The translations under genes were made by a program, and so were the position numbers. The notes under the pieces are model-generated. The model searched no databases. It had not been told where the DNA came from and worked only from the letters and a program-made list of their open reading frames with translations. Below are positions 33,766 to 43,640 of a stretch of DNA of 64,000 nucleotides, one piece after another (within the stretch, counting starts at the first letter, position 1; each line of letters starts with the position of its first letter). The DNA comes from CAYJAY01 sp964370715 (GTDB lineage Bacteria; Bacillota; Clostridia; Oscillospirales; Ruminococcaceae): positions 1-64,000 of the forward strand of contig CAYJKJ010000010.1 in the NCBI GenBank assembly GCA_964370715.1. The letters run 5' to 3'.

Positions 33766-35292
33766 TTAGCTAATTTTGTGTAGTTTGCTAAAGCTTGATT
33801 TTAGACCTTCATAAAGGTCACAGTATATCTCGTAAAATTTATTGTATTGTTCGCTGTTGTCGTTATTCGGGTTAACGATGGTTTTAACCTCTATCATCTC
33901 TTTGCAAGCCGACGAAATATCGCTATAAATTCCGCTTGCAACCGCTGCCAAAATAGCAACTCCCAAAGCCGGCCCTTCATCATTTTGAAGCGTTACAACA
34001 TCGGTTTCGTATAGATCCGAAAGCATACTGCGCCATATATCGCTTCTTGCTCCGCCTCCGCAAGCATACATCGTGTCAAACGATATCTTCATATCTTTCA
34101 TAAGTTCAAAACATTGTTTTTGGGAATATGCAACACCCTCCATGACCGCCCTTAGCATATTGTATTTTGTGTGTATAGCGGAAATTCCAAAGAATACCCC
34201 ACGGGATTTTTCATCTAAAATTGGAGAACGCTCGCCCATTATATAGGGCAAGAATATAAGCCCATCTGCGCCTATCGGGATATTTTTAACCCCTTGGTCT
34301 ATTAGTTGATAACTATCTTTTTTAAGATATTTGCCAACCTCAACTTCACTATCACAAAAATTATCTCTAAACCATTTAAGCGACATTCCGGCAGCTAGTG
34401 TGCAACTCATAACGGTGTATGCGTTTGGAACTGCTGAACAAAACGTGTGAACCCTGCCTTCTGGGTCTATCTGCGGTTTGTCGGAATGGGCGAAAATAAC
34501 CCCCGATGTTCCGATAGTTGTAAACGCTTTTCCCGTTGACACTACCCCTGTGCCGATAGCTGCCGAGGCATTATCGCCTGCGCCGTAGCACACGATGGTT
34601 GTTGTTGAAAGCCCTGTTTCTGTCGATGCACTTTCGGTTATGTTTCCGGCAATCTCTACCGATTCGTGGCATTCCGGGAACAAGCTCTTTTCCATCTCCA
34701 ATTTATCAAGTATCTCTTCTGACCATCTTCTGTTTTTAACGTCGAAAAGGTTTGTTCCGGAAGCATCCGAAACATCTTGGCCGAAAAGACCGGTTAGTTT
34801 ATATCTGATATAATCTTTTGGCAATAAAATTTTGTGGCATTGTTTATATAGTTCGGGTTCATGTTTTTTAACCCAAAGAACTTTGCCGCCTGTAAACCCA
34901 GTTAATGCCGGGTTTGCTGTTATTTCGATAAGGCGTTGTTTGCCTATCTTTTGGGTTATCTCGGCGCATTCATCGGTCGTTCTTCCGTCGCACCAAAGAA
35001 TTGCGTTTCTTAAAACTTCGCCGTTTTTATCAACCATGACAAGCCCATGCATCTGGCCCGAAATGCCGACGCCTTTTATATCATCGGGGTTAACGCCGCT
35101 TTTTTCCAAAACTGATTTTGTAGTCGTTACCGCCGCTTGCCACCAATCATTTGGATTTTGTTCCGCCCAACCGTTTTTTAATTGAATTAGATCGTATTCA
35201 ACGGTAGCGCTTGCTATTTTTTTACCAACACTATCGAACAACACGGTTTTTGTTCCGGAAGTGCCAAGGTCTATCCCCAGTATATATTTCAT
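33766..35292 (-). CDS. xylB: Xylulokinase
   Basis: 508 residues of the FGGY carbohydrate kinase family. LGIDLGTSGTKTVLFD is the phosphate-1 motif, GISGQMHGLV and LWCDGRT are typical of XylB, and YACGGGARSDIW is the adenosine motif. It phosphorylates D-xylulose to xylulose 5-phosphate. It lies downstream of xylA, separated by about 200 bases that hold several hairpins. Confidence 0.96.
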   Translation of the reverse strand: MKYILGIDLGTSGTKTVLFDSVGKKIASATVEYDLIQLKNGWAEQNPNDWWQAAVTTTKSVLEKSGVNPDDIKGVGISGQMHGLVMVDKNGEVLRNAILWCDGRTTDECAEITQKIGKQRLIEITANPALTGFTGGKVLWVKKHEPELYKQCHKILLPKDYIRYKLTGLFGQDVSDASGTNLFDVKNRRWSEEILDKLEMEKSLFPECHESVEIAGNITESASTETGLSTTTIVCYGAGDNASAAIGTGVVSTGKAFTTIGTSGVIFAHSDKPQIDPEGRVHTFCSAVPNAYTVMSCTLAAGMSLKWFRDNFCDSEVEVGKYLKKDSYQLIDQGVKNIPIGADGLIFLPYIMGERSPILDEKSRGVFFGISAIHTKYNMLRAVMEGVAYSQKQCFELMKDMKISFDTMYACGGGARSDIWRSMLSDLYETDVVTLQNDEGPALGVAILAAVASGIYSDISSACKEMIEVKTIVNPNNDNSEQYNKFYEIYCDLYEGLKSSFSKLHKIS

Positions 35293-35490
35293 AAATATGC
35301 CATTCCTTTCTTAAGTTTTGAGCGGCTTTTTCACACAAGTTTTTATAGTGAAAAAGTTTTGCCTATCGTATATGGCAAAAAGCACAAAACGATGTTTGAA
35401 AAATCTTATTTTTCAAACTTTCTACCTCGTTAATGTAATATAACTTTATGGGAGGGCTTTCTCGCCCTCCCGTTTTTTTATTATTAGGGT
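35293..35490 (-). other. Hairpin-rich spacer between xylA and xylB
   Basis: Four stems in a row: CTTTTTCAC/GTGAAAAAG near 35330-35356, TTTTGCC/TGGCAAAA near 35357-35380, GTTTGAAAAAT/ATTTTTCAAAC near 35394-35418, and the GC-rich GGGAGGGC/GCCCTCCC at 35450-35471. On the minus strand none has a strong T-tail. They may set different mRNA stability for xylA and xylB or mark a repeat remnant. Confidence 0.6.
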
Positions 35491-36810
35491 TTAACCAAAT
35501 ATAACAGCGTTAAGTATGCTATGAAGATTTTCTTGTCTGCCCGAACCCGGAAGTTCTGCTCTGCCTTGTTTCTCTGCATACTCAGCGAGTTGTTCAAGCG
35601 ATGTTTCGCCCGCAACAATCTTTGCGCCGATTCCTTGTTTAAAGCTTTGGTATCTCTCTTCTACAAAACTATCAAGTCTGCCGTCGTTAATAAGCTTTTC
35701 TGCGTTTAACAGACCAAGAGCAAAAGCATCCATCCCAAGAATATATCCATAGAACATATCTTCCGCTGTATAACTTGAACGACGATTTTTTGAATCGAAG
35801 TTCAACCCACCGTTTTCAAGCCCACCTGCTTTGATTATTTCATACATACACATTGTTGTGTCGTAGATGTTGGAGGGGAATTCATCGGTGTCCCAACCCA
35901 AAAGAAGGTCGCCTTGGTTTGCGTCTACAGAACCTAGCATACCATTAACAGCGGCAACACGAAGGTCGTGTTGGAAAGTGTGTCCTGCTAGCGTTGCATG
36001 GTTCGCTTCGATGTTAAGTTTAAAATCTTTTTCAAGGCCGTATTGTCTGATAAAACCTGCAGCGGTTGCAGCATCAAAATCATATTGATGTTTCATTGGT
36101 TCTTTCGGTTTTGGTTCGATGAAGAAATCGCCTTTAAATCCGTTTTTCCTTGCATAGTCTACCGACATATGCATAAGTTTTGCGATGTTGTCTTGTTCAA
36201 ACTTCATGTCGGTGTTAAGAAGAGTTTCATAACCCTCACGTCCACCCCAAAAAACATATCCCAGACCGCCGAGTTTAATTGTTATGTCTAAAACTTTTTT
36301 AATCTGCGCTGCAGCGGAAGCGAAAACATCTGCTGAGTTTGTCGAGCCGGCACCGTTCATGTAGATTGGGTTGCTAAATAAGTTTGCCGTAGCCCACAAA
36401 AGCTTAATGCCGGTTTGTTTTTGCTTTTCCAAAAGATATTCAGCAATCTCATCGAGACGTTTGTTGGTTTCAGCAACGGTGTCGCCTTCGGGAACTACGT
36501 CGACATCATGGAAACAATAGTATTCAATTCCAAGTTTTTGCATAAACTCAAAACCGATATCAACTTTTCTTTTTGCGTGTTCCATCGTTCCTTTTTCTGC
36601 GCCAAAAGATTTATCGGCTGTTTCACGACCAAACATATCTGTTCCGCCTGCACAAAGATTGTGCCACCAAGCCATGCCGAAACGGAGTTGATCTTTCATT
36701 GTTTTTCCAAGCACAACTTTGTTTTCATCGTAGTATTTAAACGACATTGGGTTTGTTGATTTTGGACCTTCAAAAGGGATTTTTTTAATGTTTACAAAAA
36801 ATTCTGACAT
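35491..36810 (-). CDS. xylA: Xylose isomerase
   Basis: 439 residues, class II length. YYCFHDVDVVPEG carries the catalytic His and Asp, and VFWGGREGYETLLNTD and EPKPKEPMKHQYDFD carry metal ligands. It converts D-xylose to D-xylulose. A palindrome upstream (36843-36867) is a likely XylR operator. The ROK regulator lies just upstream on the same strand. Confidence 0.97.
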   Translation of the reverse strand: MSEFFVNIKKIPFEGPKSTNPMSFKYYDENKVVLGKTMKDQLRFGMAWWHNLCAGGTDMFGRETADKSFGAEKGTMEHAKRKVDIGFEFMQKLGIEYYCFHDVDVVPEGDTVAETNKRLDEIAEYLLEKQKQTGIKLLWATANLFSNPIYMNGAGSTNSADVFASAAAQIKKVLDITIKLGGLGYVFWGGREGYETLLNTDMKFEQDNIAKLMHMSVDYARKNGFKGDFFIEPKPKEPMKHQYDFDAATAAGFIRQYGLEKDFKLNIEANHATLAGHTFQHDLRVAAVNGMLGSVDANQGDLLLGWDTDEFPSNIYDTTMCMYEIIKAGGLENGGLNFDSKNRRSSYTAEDMFYGYILGMDAFALGLLNAEKLINDGRLDSFVEERYQSFKQGIGAKIVAGETSLEQLAEYAEKQGRAELPGSGRQENLHSILNAVIFG

Positions 36811-36842
36811 AAAATTTCCTCAACTTATTTTTTTAATTTATA

Positions 36843-36867
36843 TTAAGATTTTTTTAATAAATCTTAA
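36843..36867. promoter_or_regulatory. Candidate XylR operator upstream of xylA
   Basis: TTAAGATTT and AAATCTTAA form a perfect inverted repeat around seven bases, 33 bases upstream of the xylA ATG. It lacks a T-tail, so operator is preferred over terminator. Confidence 0.5.
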
Positions 36868-36880
36868 ATGCAACTTTTTT

Positions 36881-38014
36881 TTAAATCGAATTAATAAAGC
36901 TTTGTATTTGATAGACCGCAGCACCCATACAGGTAGTTTTTGAGCCATATTTTGAAAGGCGAATATAATCGCTGTCTTTGTTAAACGCATCCATTTCACA
37001 GACTTTTTCTTTAATGGTGTCGAGATGATCCTCCAAAAACTGCGCCATCGTTCCGCCCAAAACTATATCACAATCCATTATCATGTGTATGTTGTTGATC
37101 CCTTTCGCAAGGCTTGAGAGATACCTGTCGAGAACATCTGTGTAGATAGTTGTTTTTGAGGTTATCTTTTCGAAAAATTCTTCGATATTAAACCCAAAAT
37201 CCTCCGACAACCTATCTGTAGAACAAAAAGCTTCAAGGCATCCTTTTTTCCCACAGCTACAAACAGGGCCGCTTTTGTCAAGGCAGATATGCCCAAACTC
37301 GGCGCTTTTGCCGGAGTTTCCAACTATAGCTTTGCGGTTTAATATGATAGCTCCACCAACGCCTTTATCCAACGATATATAAACAAGATTATCACAGGAT
37401 TGTTGTTCGGTTAATGCGCCAAGATTTGCGTCGTTGTCGATATAACAGGGATATTTAATTTGGTTATAGATATCCTCTAGCGGAAAGTTTTGGAGCTTTA
37501 ACGTTGGGGCTGTTTCGATTGTGTTTCTATCAAAAGAAATTATCCCCGGAAACGCAATACAAACCCCTAGAATTTTGGAACTTTTTATGTTGTTTTCCTT
37601 AATAAATTTTTCAAGTTCAAAACAAAGCGTTTTCCCGATTTCTTTAAAATCGATATTTTTAACGTTTATTTTTTTATAACACTTTTCCTCTACACAAAGG
37701 TTAACGCATATTATCCTCAAGGTGTTTTTGGTAACCGATATTCCTATCGAATATCTTGAGTTCGAGCTTATATCGATAACTCTAGGTTTTCTTCCCCCCG
37801 TCGATTGGGTAGTTCCGGAATATTTAATCAAATTTTCGTTGGCAAGCTCTTGAAGATTTTGAGAAACTGTTGGCAAGCTTAAAGAAAGCTCAGTCGAAAG
37901 CAGTTGTTTTGTCGCTTTGCCTTTGTTTTCAAAGATATATTTAAAGATTCGATTTCTGTTTTGATGCCTTAATATAGCTGTTCCAATTGCCTTTGGTTCT
38001 GTATTAATAACCAT
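36881..38014 (-). CDS. xylR: ROK-family xylose repressor-like regulator
   Basis: 377 residues from the ATG at 38014, preceded by GGAG; the frame is open 25 codons further up without support. The N-terminal winged helix (ATKQLLSTELSLSLPTVSQNL) precedes a ROK sugar-binding domain with DNDANLGALTEQ, DKGVGGAI, the GHICLD block and the zinc motif CSCGKKGCLEAF. It would repress xylose genes until xylose binds. Name by context and family. Confidence 0.88.
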   Translation of the reverse strand: MVINTEPKAIGTAILRHQNRNRIFKYIFENKGKATKQLLSTELSLSLPTVSQNLQELANENLIKYSGTTQSTGGRKPRVIDISSNSRYSIGISVTKNTLRIICVNLCVEEKCYKKINVKNIDFKEIGKTLCFELEKFIKENNIKSSKILGVCIAFPGIISFDRNTIETAPTLKLQNFPLEDIYNQIKYPCYIDNDANLGALTEQQSCDNLVYISLDKGVGGAIILNRKAIVGNSGKSAEFGHICLDKSGPVCSCGKKGCLEAFCSTDRLSEDFGFNIEEFFEKITSKTTIYTDVLDRYLSSLAKGINNIHMIMDCDIVLGGTMAQFLEDHLDTIKEKVCEMDAFNKDSDYIRLSKYGSKTTCMGAAVYQIQSFINSI

Positions 38015-38365
38015 GATTACACTCCGAGACGAATATTTTTTCTTGAGACCTAGCCAGAATCGGGGCGGCAGTTTTGCCACGAAGCTCATGTTTCACACCG
38101 CAGTTTGTAGAAAGTGTTACTTTAATAAAAGTGTTTTACATAAGTTATTATATAATTGTTGCGTTAATATTGCAATTAGTTGATATTACAAAATCCAATG
38201 GCTTAAATAGGCTATATTGACGAACTTTTGCAAAAGACATTTGCAAAAGTGGTTGTTTGTTGTTTTTTTCTTGAAGTTGTATGATTTTTTACATTTTACC
38301 TATCCCTAATCAGGCTATAAAAAAAGGACTGTGAAGCTGTTCACAATCCTTTTAGGTTTAATTAT
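38015..38365. other. Gap between xylR and the FecR-domain gene
   Basis: AT-rich. It holds the xylR promoter region, a CTTTTGCAAA/TTTGCAAAAG hairpin near 38226-38252 and the terminator at 38322-38353. No gene is supported. Confidence 0.6.
38322..38353 (-). terminator. Terminator of the FecR/CHASE2 operon
   Basis: A 14-bp stem with one mismatch (38322-38335 with 38340-38353) and, on the minus strand, a run of eight Ts. It lies 12 bases after the stop at 38366. Confidence 0.9.
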
Positions 38366-40060
38366 TTAATCGTCGTCGTCATCGTCATCATCATCGGATG
38401 GAGGAGGCGGTGCCGGAGCTGGTGCTGGTGCTGGTGCTGGTGCTGGTGCCGGAGCTGGTGCCGGAGCAGGGGCAGGTGCCGGAGCAGGAGCAGGTTCCGG
38501 AGCCGGTGCCGGAGTTGCCACAGGTGCTGGAGCTGGGGTTGCTGCAGGAGCCGGAGCTGGCGCACTATAGTCGTCATCGTCATCATCGTCGTCATCGTCG
38601 TCATCATCGTTGTTTTGAACTACATTATTACTTGATGAACTTGAAGAAGAGCTAGAAGAGGATGAGCTTGAGCTTCCTGAGGAGGACGGACGATAGTTGC
38701 TGTCGTCGTCATCATCATCGTCATCGTCACTACTGCTTTGTGATCCGCTAGATGAGCTAGAGGTTCTATCGTCGTCATCGTCGCTACTGCTTTGTGATCC
38801 GCTAGATGAGCTAGAAGTTCTATCGTCGTCGTCATCATCATCGTCGTCGTCATCTGAACTGCCCGACGAACCGGAGTTGTTGTCATCATCGTCGTCATCA
38901 TCATCGTCGCCGTCATCTGAACTGCCCGACGAGCCGGAGTTTCTGTCATCGTCTTCGTCATCGTCTTCATTATCGCCGTCGTCTTTCGAACTGTTCGAAC
39001 TACCCGACGAGCCGGAGTTTTCATCATCGTCGTCATCGTCATCGTCTTCATCATCGTTCGATCCGCTGTTTGATTGGGCCTTTTCTTGCTCGCTTCTTGT
39101 TGCTATCGGGTCCGGAAGATCTTTTACTAGCGACGCAACATCAATGTTTGATTGTTGTGTGATCGCCTGCTCTAGATCTTCGTTTTTATTTATCTCTTCA
39201 AGCGCAAATACCGGTATGTTGTTTTGGTCTACATCTTCAACTGTGAGTGTAGGAAGTTCGCCTTTTTTTGTTGAATCTTTAATTATAACAGTTTGACCGG
39301 GTTTAACCAAGATAAATGTTTCTTCGCCTTCGCCCAAATCATTAAAATCGTCATCATCTATAAATTCGTCAAATTCATTTTCGTATTGTTCACCGGTGTA
39401 CTCTCCGTCAACAGGAGTTATGAACGCTTTTCCGGTAAGTAGTGTTAGCCTTGTTTCAGACGGTGAAATCTCTTCAAGGTAACCGGAAGAACCCCTTATG
39501 CTTGTAACTGCATTGGAGGTGCGAATATTAAAAAGTTCATTTTCTCCAACAGCGGTATCAACTTCAAAATAAACGCTTCCTTCATTTAATCTAACCGCTA
39601 AAAACTCGCCTTGTTCAACCAACGTACAGTCGGAGGAATAATCTAATTTAACAGATTTTTCATCATCCAAGCTAATAAATGCATAGCTTTCTGTTTCTGT
39701 TGTCAAGTTGTTTCCGCTAAATAATCTCATTCCAAGATTAATATCCAGTTGGATTTGTTGTTCGTTCTTTAAATCAACCTCTCCGGCTGTATCTAAAAGG
39801 CGCATTGTCGTTGCTGTCATCGAAGGATTACCTAACACAGCAATCAGAACAACCATACCAACGGTAAAGCTTGACACAACCACCATCCTTTGGGTTATGT
39901 TAGCTTTAAGATACTCAACTAATTTGCGGTTTTTTACAGCTTCAAAAAGTTTCGAATTTTTAAAACTTTCGATAGGTTTGAAATTGCTAATTTTTTCTTT
40001 GATTTTTAGATTTATAAGATAATCTTTTATCTTGTTAATCATCTGTTTTACGCTGTTCAT
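38366..40060 (-). CDS. Membrane FecR-domain protein with long Asp/Ser and Pro-Ala tracts
   Basis: 564 residues. One membrane helix near 62-80 is followed by a FecR-like beta domain (about 85-235) with FNIRTSNAVTSIRGSSG, the core motif of FecR domains. From about 330 on the chain is low complexity: blocks of consecutive Asp alternate with Ser/Gly blocks (for example GSSGSSDD) and end in a Pro-Ala stretch and more Asp. The tail should be extracellular, highly acidic and perhaps Ca2+-binding or wall-spanning. It is the last gene of a signalling operon with the CHASE2-cyclase. Repeat DNA makes length changes likely. Confidence 0.82.
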   Translation of the reverse strand: MNSVKQMINKIKDYLINLKIKEKISNFKPIESFKNSKLFEAVKNRKLVEYLKANITQRMVVVSSFTVGMVVLIAVLGNPSMTATTMRLLDTAGEVDLKNEQQIQLDINLGMRLFSGNNLTTETESYAFISLDDEKSVKLDYSSDCTLVEQGEFLAVRLNEGSVYFEVDTAVGENELFNIRTSNAVTSIRGSSGYLEEISPSETRLTLLTGKAFITPVDGEYTGEQYENEFDEFIDDDDFNDLGEGEETFILVKPGQTVIIKDSTKKGELPTLTVEDVDQNNIPVFALEEINKNEDLEQAITQQSNIDVASLVKDLPDPIATRSEQEKAQSNSGSNDDEDDDDDDDDENSGSSGSSNSSKDDGDNEDDDEDDDRNSGSSGSSDDGDDDDDDDDDNNSGSSGSSDDDDDDDDDDDRTSSSSSGSQSSSDDDDDRTSSSSSGSQSSSDDDDDDDDDSNYRPSSSGSSSSSSSSSSSSSSSNNVVQNNDDDDDDDDDDDDDYSAPAPAPAATPAPAPVATPAPAPEPAPAPAPAPAPAPAPAPAPAPAPAPAPAPPPPSDDDDDDDDD

Positions 40061-40209
40061 ATATCTCCTTAATTTAAAAAATTGCCCAACTTATTCTACA
40101 CAATACCATTAATAAAATCAACTAATTTTTTTGATAGATTAACAAGTTTATAATTTTGGTATAATATTCCGTTAATATTCAATAATTGTAGTGGAATAAA
40201 TTTCAATAA

Positions 40210-42030
40210 CTATTTTTCGACAATCTCTTCAACTTTAAATATTTCAAAGTTTTCGCTTTTGCCTTTTAATTTTATGTCGCTTCCGAGCGAACTGAACCGA
40301 ACACGTCCTTCAAGCGCTGTTGCAATTTCAGGGCCAACATAGATGCACCCTGCCGGAGCGTTGCTCTCGAGCCTTGCTGCCGTATTAACGGTGTCCCCTA
40401 TAGCGGTGTAATCCATTCTTGTTGCAGACCCTATGTTGCCGACAACCGCCGCACCATAGGTTATCCCTATTCCAAATTGAACCGTTTGGCCATATTTTTG
40501 CTCAAGTTGCATTCCTAGATCTTTCGCACCATCCACCATATCGAGCGCCGCTTTAACCGCCTTGAAAGCGCTGTCTTGTTGTTTAATCGGAGCGCCCCAA
40601 AACGCCATTGTGCAATCCCCTACATATTTATCGAGCGTTCCCTCGTTTTCAAATATGCATCTGCTTGTCAACGTTAAGTATTGATTAACAATCTCAACAA
40701 CATCGGAGGGGGGAAGCTTTTCCGACATCGTTGTGAACCCTCTTATATCGACAAAAAGCACCGCAATATCGACTAGCCTTCCGCCAAGTTCCATCGCTTT
40801 TGGGTCGCCGTTCAAAAGTTCCGACACGATTTCAGGCGCAACATATCGGCTGAATGTTTTTGTTACACGTCTTTTTTCTACCGCCGCCCTTGCATAGTTT
40901 ATCGCAACCGAAGTTAAATAACCTATTGTTGAAGCGAGCGGAATGTTAACGGCTTGTATAACATAACCGGCATCATAAGCCATTGTGCACAAAACAACCC
41001 AACCTATCGAAGTAGCAAGCCACATAACGGTAGCCGAAACAAACTTTCTATCATAAAACCAAAGGCTTAATAAAAACATCGCAACAAACGTTAGCACCGT
41101 TTGAGGAAACTGCAACAGCTCTGTTTTGAGTTCCCCCTCAAGTAGTGCCGCTATAAGATTTGCTTGGTATTCAACGCCAAACATCTTGACCGCATGGTCG
41201 ATAGAAGTTGTGTATTCATCGTACATTCCTTGAGCATACGGGCCTATTAACACTATCTTTCCGGCAAATAAATCGGGGTCTAGCTCTTTATCAAAAAGCT
41301 GTGTAACAGAATATCCATCATCAAAACCAAACGGCAATGATTGAAACGGAACATACCAGCGGTAACGGCTGTCGGTAGTAGGAACCGACGAAGCCTCTTG
41401 ATTATGAAACTCTTGATACTTTTCATATATCGTTTTGTTAAACGACGGCACCAACGTTCCATCTTGAAGTTCAATTTGCCAAACGGCATGACGCATAATT
41501 CCGTCTTGGTCGATCATGGCGTTAACATGACCCAAATCGACCTGTTCAAGCAAGCTGTCATACGGCTGTTCATACACTATAACCGAATAAGTGTCTGTGT
41601 AGAAATCTCCGTTTTCTTCAACTATAACCTGTGTTCCAAAAGTTGCCGACGTAGCCGCAACAACGTTGTCATGCTCTCCGGCGACATCCGCCAAACGCTC
41701 GTCCGCATTCGCATCGTCGCTTTCACCAACAAACAATGTGTCTAACCCAATAACAGCCGGCCGTTTTTTGGGGTCTTGATTAAGATATTCTATCGCTTGT
41801 GCAACAACATCCCTAGACCAAGGCATAGTTCCAAAACGTTCCTCTGCCTTTTCATCCATCCCGATTATTATAATTTCGGAATTTGCCGGTTTGGGGCTTT
41901 GATAAAGCGCATCCGATATCGTGTTTGATGCTGTTAAAAACAGGTCGGTGCTTATAACTGCCACAAGCAAAATTGAGGATATCGTTGCGGTTATAATCAT
42001 ATTTCTAGTAGTTTTTTTATCTTTAAACAA
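40210..42030 (-). CDS. CHASE2-domain class III adenylate/guanylate cyclase
   Basis: 606 residues. An N-terminal helix (about 12-32) and an extracellular CHASE2 sensor (about 45-300, with IIIIGMDEKA and a late GKIVLIGPYA) are followed by three membrane helices (about 315-390). The C-terminal catalytic domain has metal-binding VDIRGFT, the DKYVGDCTMAFWGAP loop and AIGDTVNTAARLES. It should make cAMP (or cGMP) in response to an extracellular signal. It lies 149 bases before the FecR-domain gene and 113 after the GAF/HD-GYP gene, same strand. Confidence 0.93.
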   Translation of the reverse strand: MFKDKKTTRNMIITATISSILLVAVISTDLFLTASNTISDALYQSPKPANSEIIIIGMDEKAEERFGTMPWSRDVVAQAIEYLNQDPKKRPAVIGLDTLFVGESDDANADERLADVAGEHDNVVAATSATFGTQVIVEENGDFYTDTYSVIVYEQPYDSLLEQVDLGHVNAMIDQDGIMRHAVWQIELQDGTLVPSFNKTIYEKYQEFHNQEASSVPTTDSRYRWYVPFQSLPFGFDDGYSVTQLFDKELDPDLFAGKIVLIGPYAQGMYDEYTTSIDHAVKMFGVEYQANLIAALLEGELKTELLQFPQTVLTFVAMFLLSLWFYDRKFVSATVMWLATSIGWVVLCTMAYDAGYVIQAVNIPLASTIGYLTSVAINYARAAVEKRRVTKTFSRYVAPEIVSELLNGDPKAMELGGRLVDIAVLFVDIRGFTTMSEKLPPSDVVEIVNQYLTLTSRCIFENEGTLDKYVGDCTMAFWGAPIKQQDSAFKAVKAALDMVDGAKDLGMQLEQKYGQTVQFGIGITYGAAVVGNIGSATRMDYTAIGDTVNTAARLESNAPAGCIYVGPEIATALEGRVRFSSLGSDIKLKGKSENFEIFKVEEIVEK

Positions 42031-42143
42031 ATTTTTTCCTTTCGCTTTTAAACAGTTTATCCCATAGATGTAGGAGGGCTTTTATACCCTCCTTCATCTA
42101 ATTATTTCAAATTAACCACTTTTCGAAAAACAAGAAATCAGTT

Positions 42144-43640
42144 TTAATTAAAAACATCTTGCATAATATTTTTAGCTTTAATCTTTTCTCTGTCCTCGTC
42201 GTTTAATTCCCAAGCTTTACTTTGGAAAAAGAGTTCAAAAACCTGTTTATCCAGTTTATTTTCTTCGATCATTTCCCGCATTATAGCAAATGATTTTTCC
42301 AAAGAAAACGGCTTTTTATAGGGTCTGTCATGTGAAGTTAACCCATCGAATATATCTAGAATTGTAAGCAACCTAGCTTCGACATCTATGTTTTCGGCAT
42401 CCAGCTTTTTGGGGTATCCCGAGCCATCAAGCAATTCATGATGTTTCGATGCCCAACGAGGGACTTTCGCATATTCCCCCCAAAAGCTCATCTTGCTTAG
42501 TATCTTTTCGGTTAACAAAACGTGTTCTTGCATAACGGAGAACTCTTTTTTAGTCAACGTGCCTTTTCTTATTGAAAGTGCATCGATATCATCCTGTTTA
42601 AACCAAAGCTTTTTGTTTCCGTTTCTTGTGTTAAACGTTTTGCAAGAAAGCTTTTGAACCTTTTTATAGTTTTGATCGTCAAGATATTCCATAACGTTGA
42701 CTTTGGCGATAAACTCCCTTATTTGTTCAACCTCTTTAAGAAGTTCGGTTGGGTCATAGCCTTTGCGAAGGGCGTTGACTTCCTCCGAAAGCGAGATATA
42801 ATCAAGCCTTGCCATAACTTCATCATACCTAAAATCTAATCTGGTAGACTTGTTCATAATCTCGAGCGGAGTTATGAGCTTTCCGATATCATGTAGCCAA
42901 ATGCTCAAAATGAAAAGGCGTTCATCGAGCTCTGAAAATTTCCATTCTACCTCTTTATTGCTGTTTAACCAAGCAATAAACTTTTGGGCATAAGCCGCCA
43001 TATTGTGGGTGTGGGTAACGTTATATGGCGAGCGCAGATGAATAGCCGCAGAAATTGTTCGAACAATGGATTCCATCAAATCTTCAACCTGCATGATATA
43101 GTTCATGTTGGTTATACAGATAGCCGCTTGAGCAGCGAGCGCACGAACCACTACTTTTGAAGTGGATTTAAAGGAAATTATCTCGCCGTCTTTGTTTTGA
43201 GCATTTATTAGCTGCATAACCCCTATGACTTCGCCATGGTTGTTTTCCATTGGAACTACCATCATAGATTTTGTCTTATACCCAATCATGGCATCATAAC
43301 GAATCGGACCTTCAAAATTAAAAATATCGCTGTCGTATACATCGGGGATATTAATAAGCCGTCCTTCGATAGCGGAATATGCGCAAACGTTGCTTCTTTC
43401 AAGCGGAACAGGGGGAAGTTCAATTTCTTCCCTTGCTCCTCCTTTGATAACGTTTTGTGATTTTGTAATCATAACTTTAAAAGCCAGCGCATTGTCTTGC
43501 TTAATATAAAGCGTTCCACCGTCACAGTTGGTGAGCTCCATCGCCGCTACTAGAATACGCTCGAGCAAAACATCCCTATTTTTCTCAGCAGCCAAAGCGA
43601 TGCTGATTTCAAGAAGTTGTTCAAGATAGTTTTGTGTCAT
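42144..43640 (-). CDS. GAF plus HD-GYP phosphodiesterase
   Basis: 498 residues from the ATG at 43640, which overlaps the upstream stop as ATGA. A GAF domain (about 10-165) is followed by an HD-GYP domain: WLHDIGKL carries the HD pair, and HHELLDGSGYP is the GYP signature. HD-GYP proteins degrade cyclic di-GMP or related dinucleotides. In this operon it may also act on a cyclase product. GAF domains commonly bind cyclic nucleotides, so feedback from the CHASE2-cyclase is possible but inferred. Confidence 0.92.
   Translation of the reverse strand: MTQNYLEQLLEISIALAAEKNRDVLLERILVAAMELTNCDGGTLYIKQDNALAFKVMITKSQNVIKGGAREEIELPPVPLERSNVCAYSAIEGRLINIPDVYDSDIFNFEGPIRYDAMIGYKTKSMMVVPMENNHGEVIGVMQLINAQNKDGEIISFKSTSKVVVRALAAQAAICITNMNYIMQVEDLMESIVRTISAAIHLRSPYNVTHTHNMAAYAQKFIAWLNSNKEVEWKFSELDERLFILSIWLHDIGKLITPLEIMNKSTRLDFRYDEVMARLDYISLSEEVNALRKGYDPTELLKEVEQIREFIAKVNVMEYLDDQNYKKVQKLSCKTFNTRNGNKKLWFKQDDIDALSIRKGTLTKKEFSVMQEHVLLTEKILSKMSFWGEYAKVPRWASKHHELLDGSGYPKKLDAENIDVEARLLTILDIFDGLTSHDRPYKKPFSLEKSFAIMREMIEENKLDKQVFELFFQSKAWELNDEDREKIKAKNIMQDVFN

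Noticed and set aside
38697..39296. Plus-strand frame of about 199 codons rich in Ser and Leu
   Set aside because: It is the complement of the Asp/Ser codon repeats of the FecR-domain gene, a known artefact of GAC/TCG repeat DNA.
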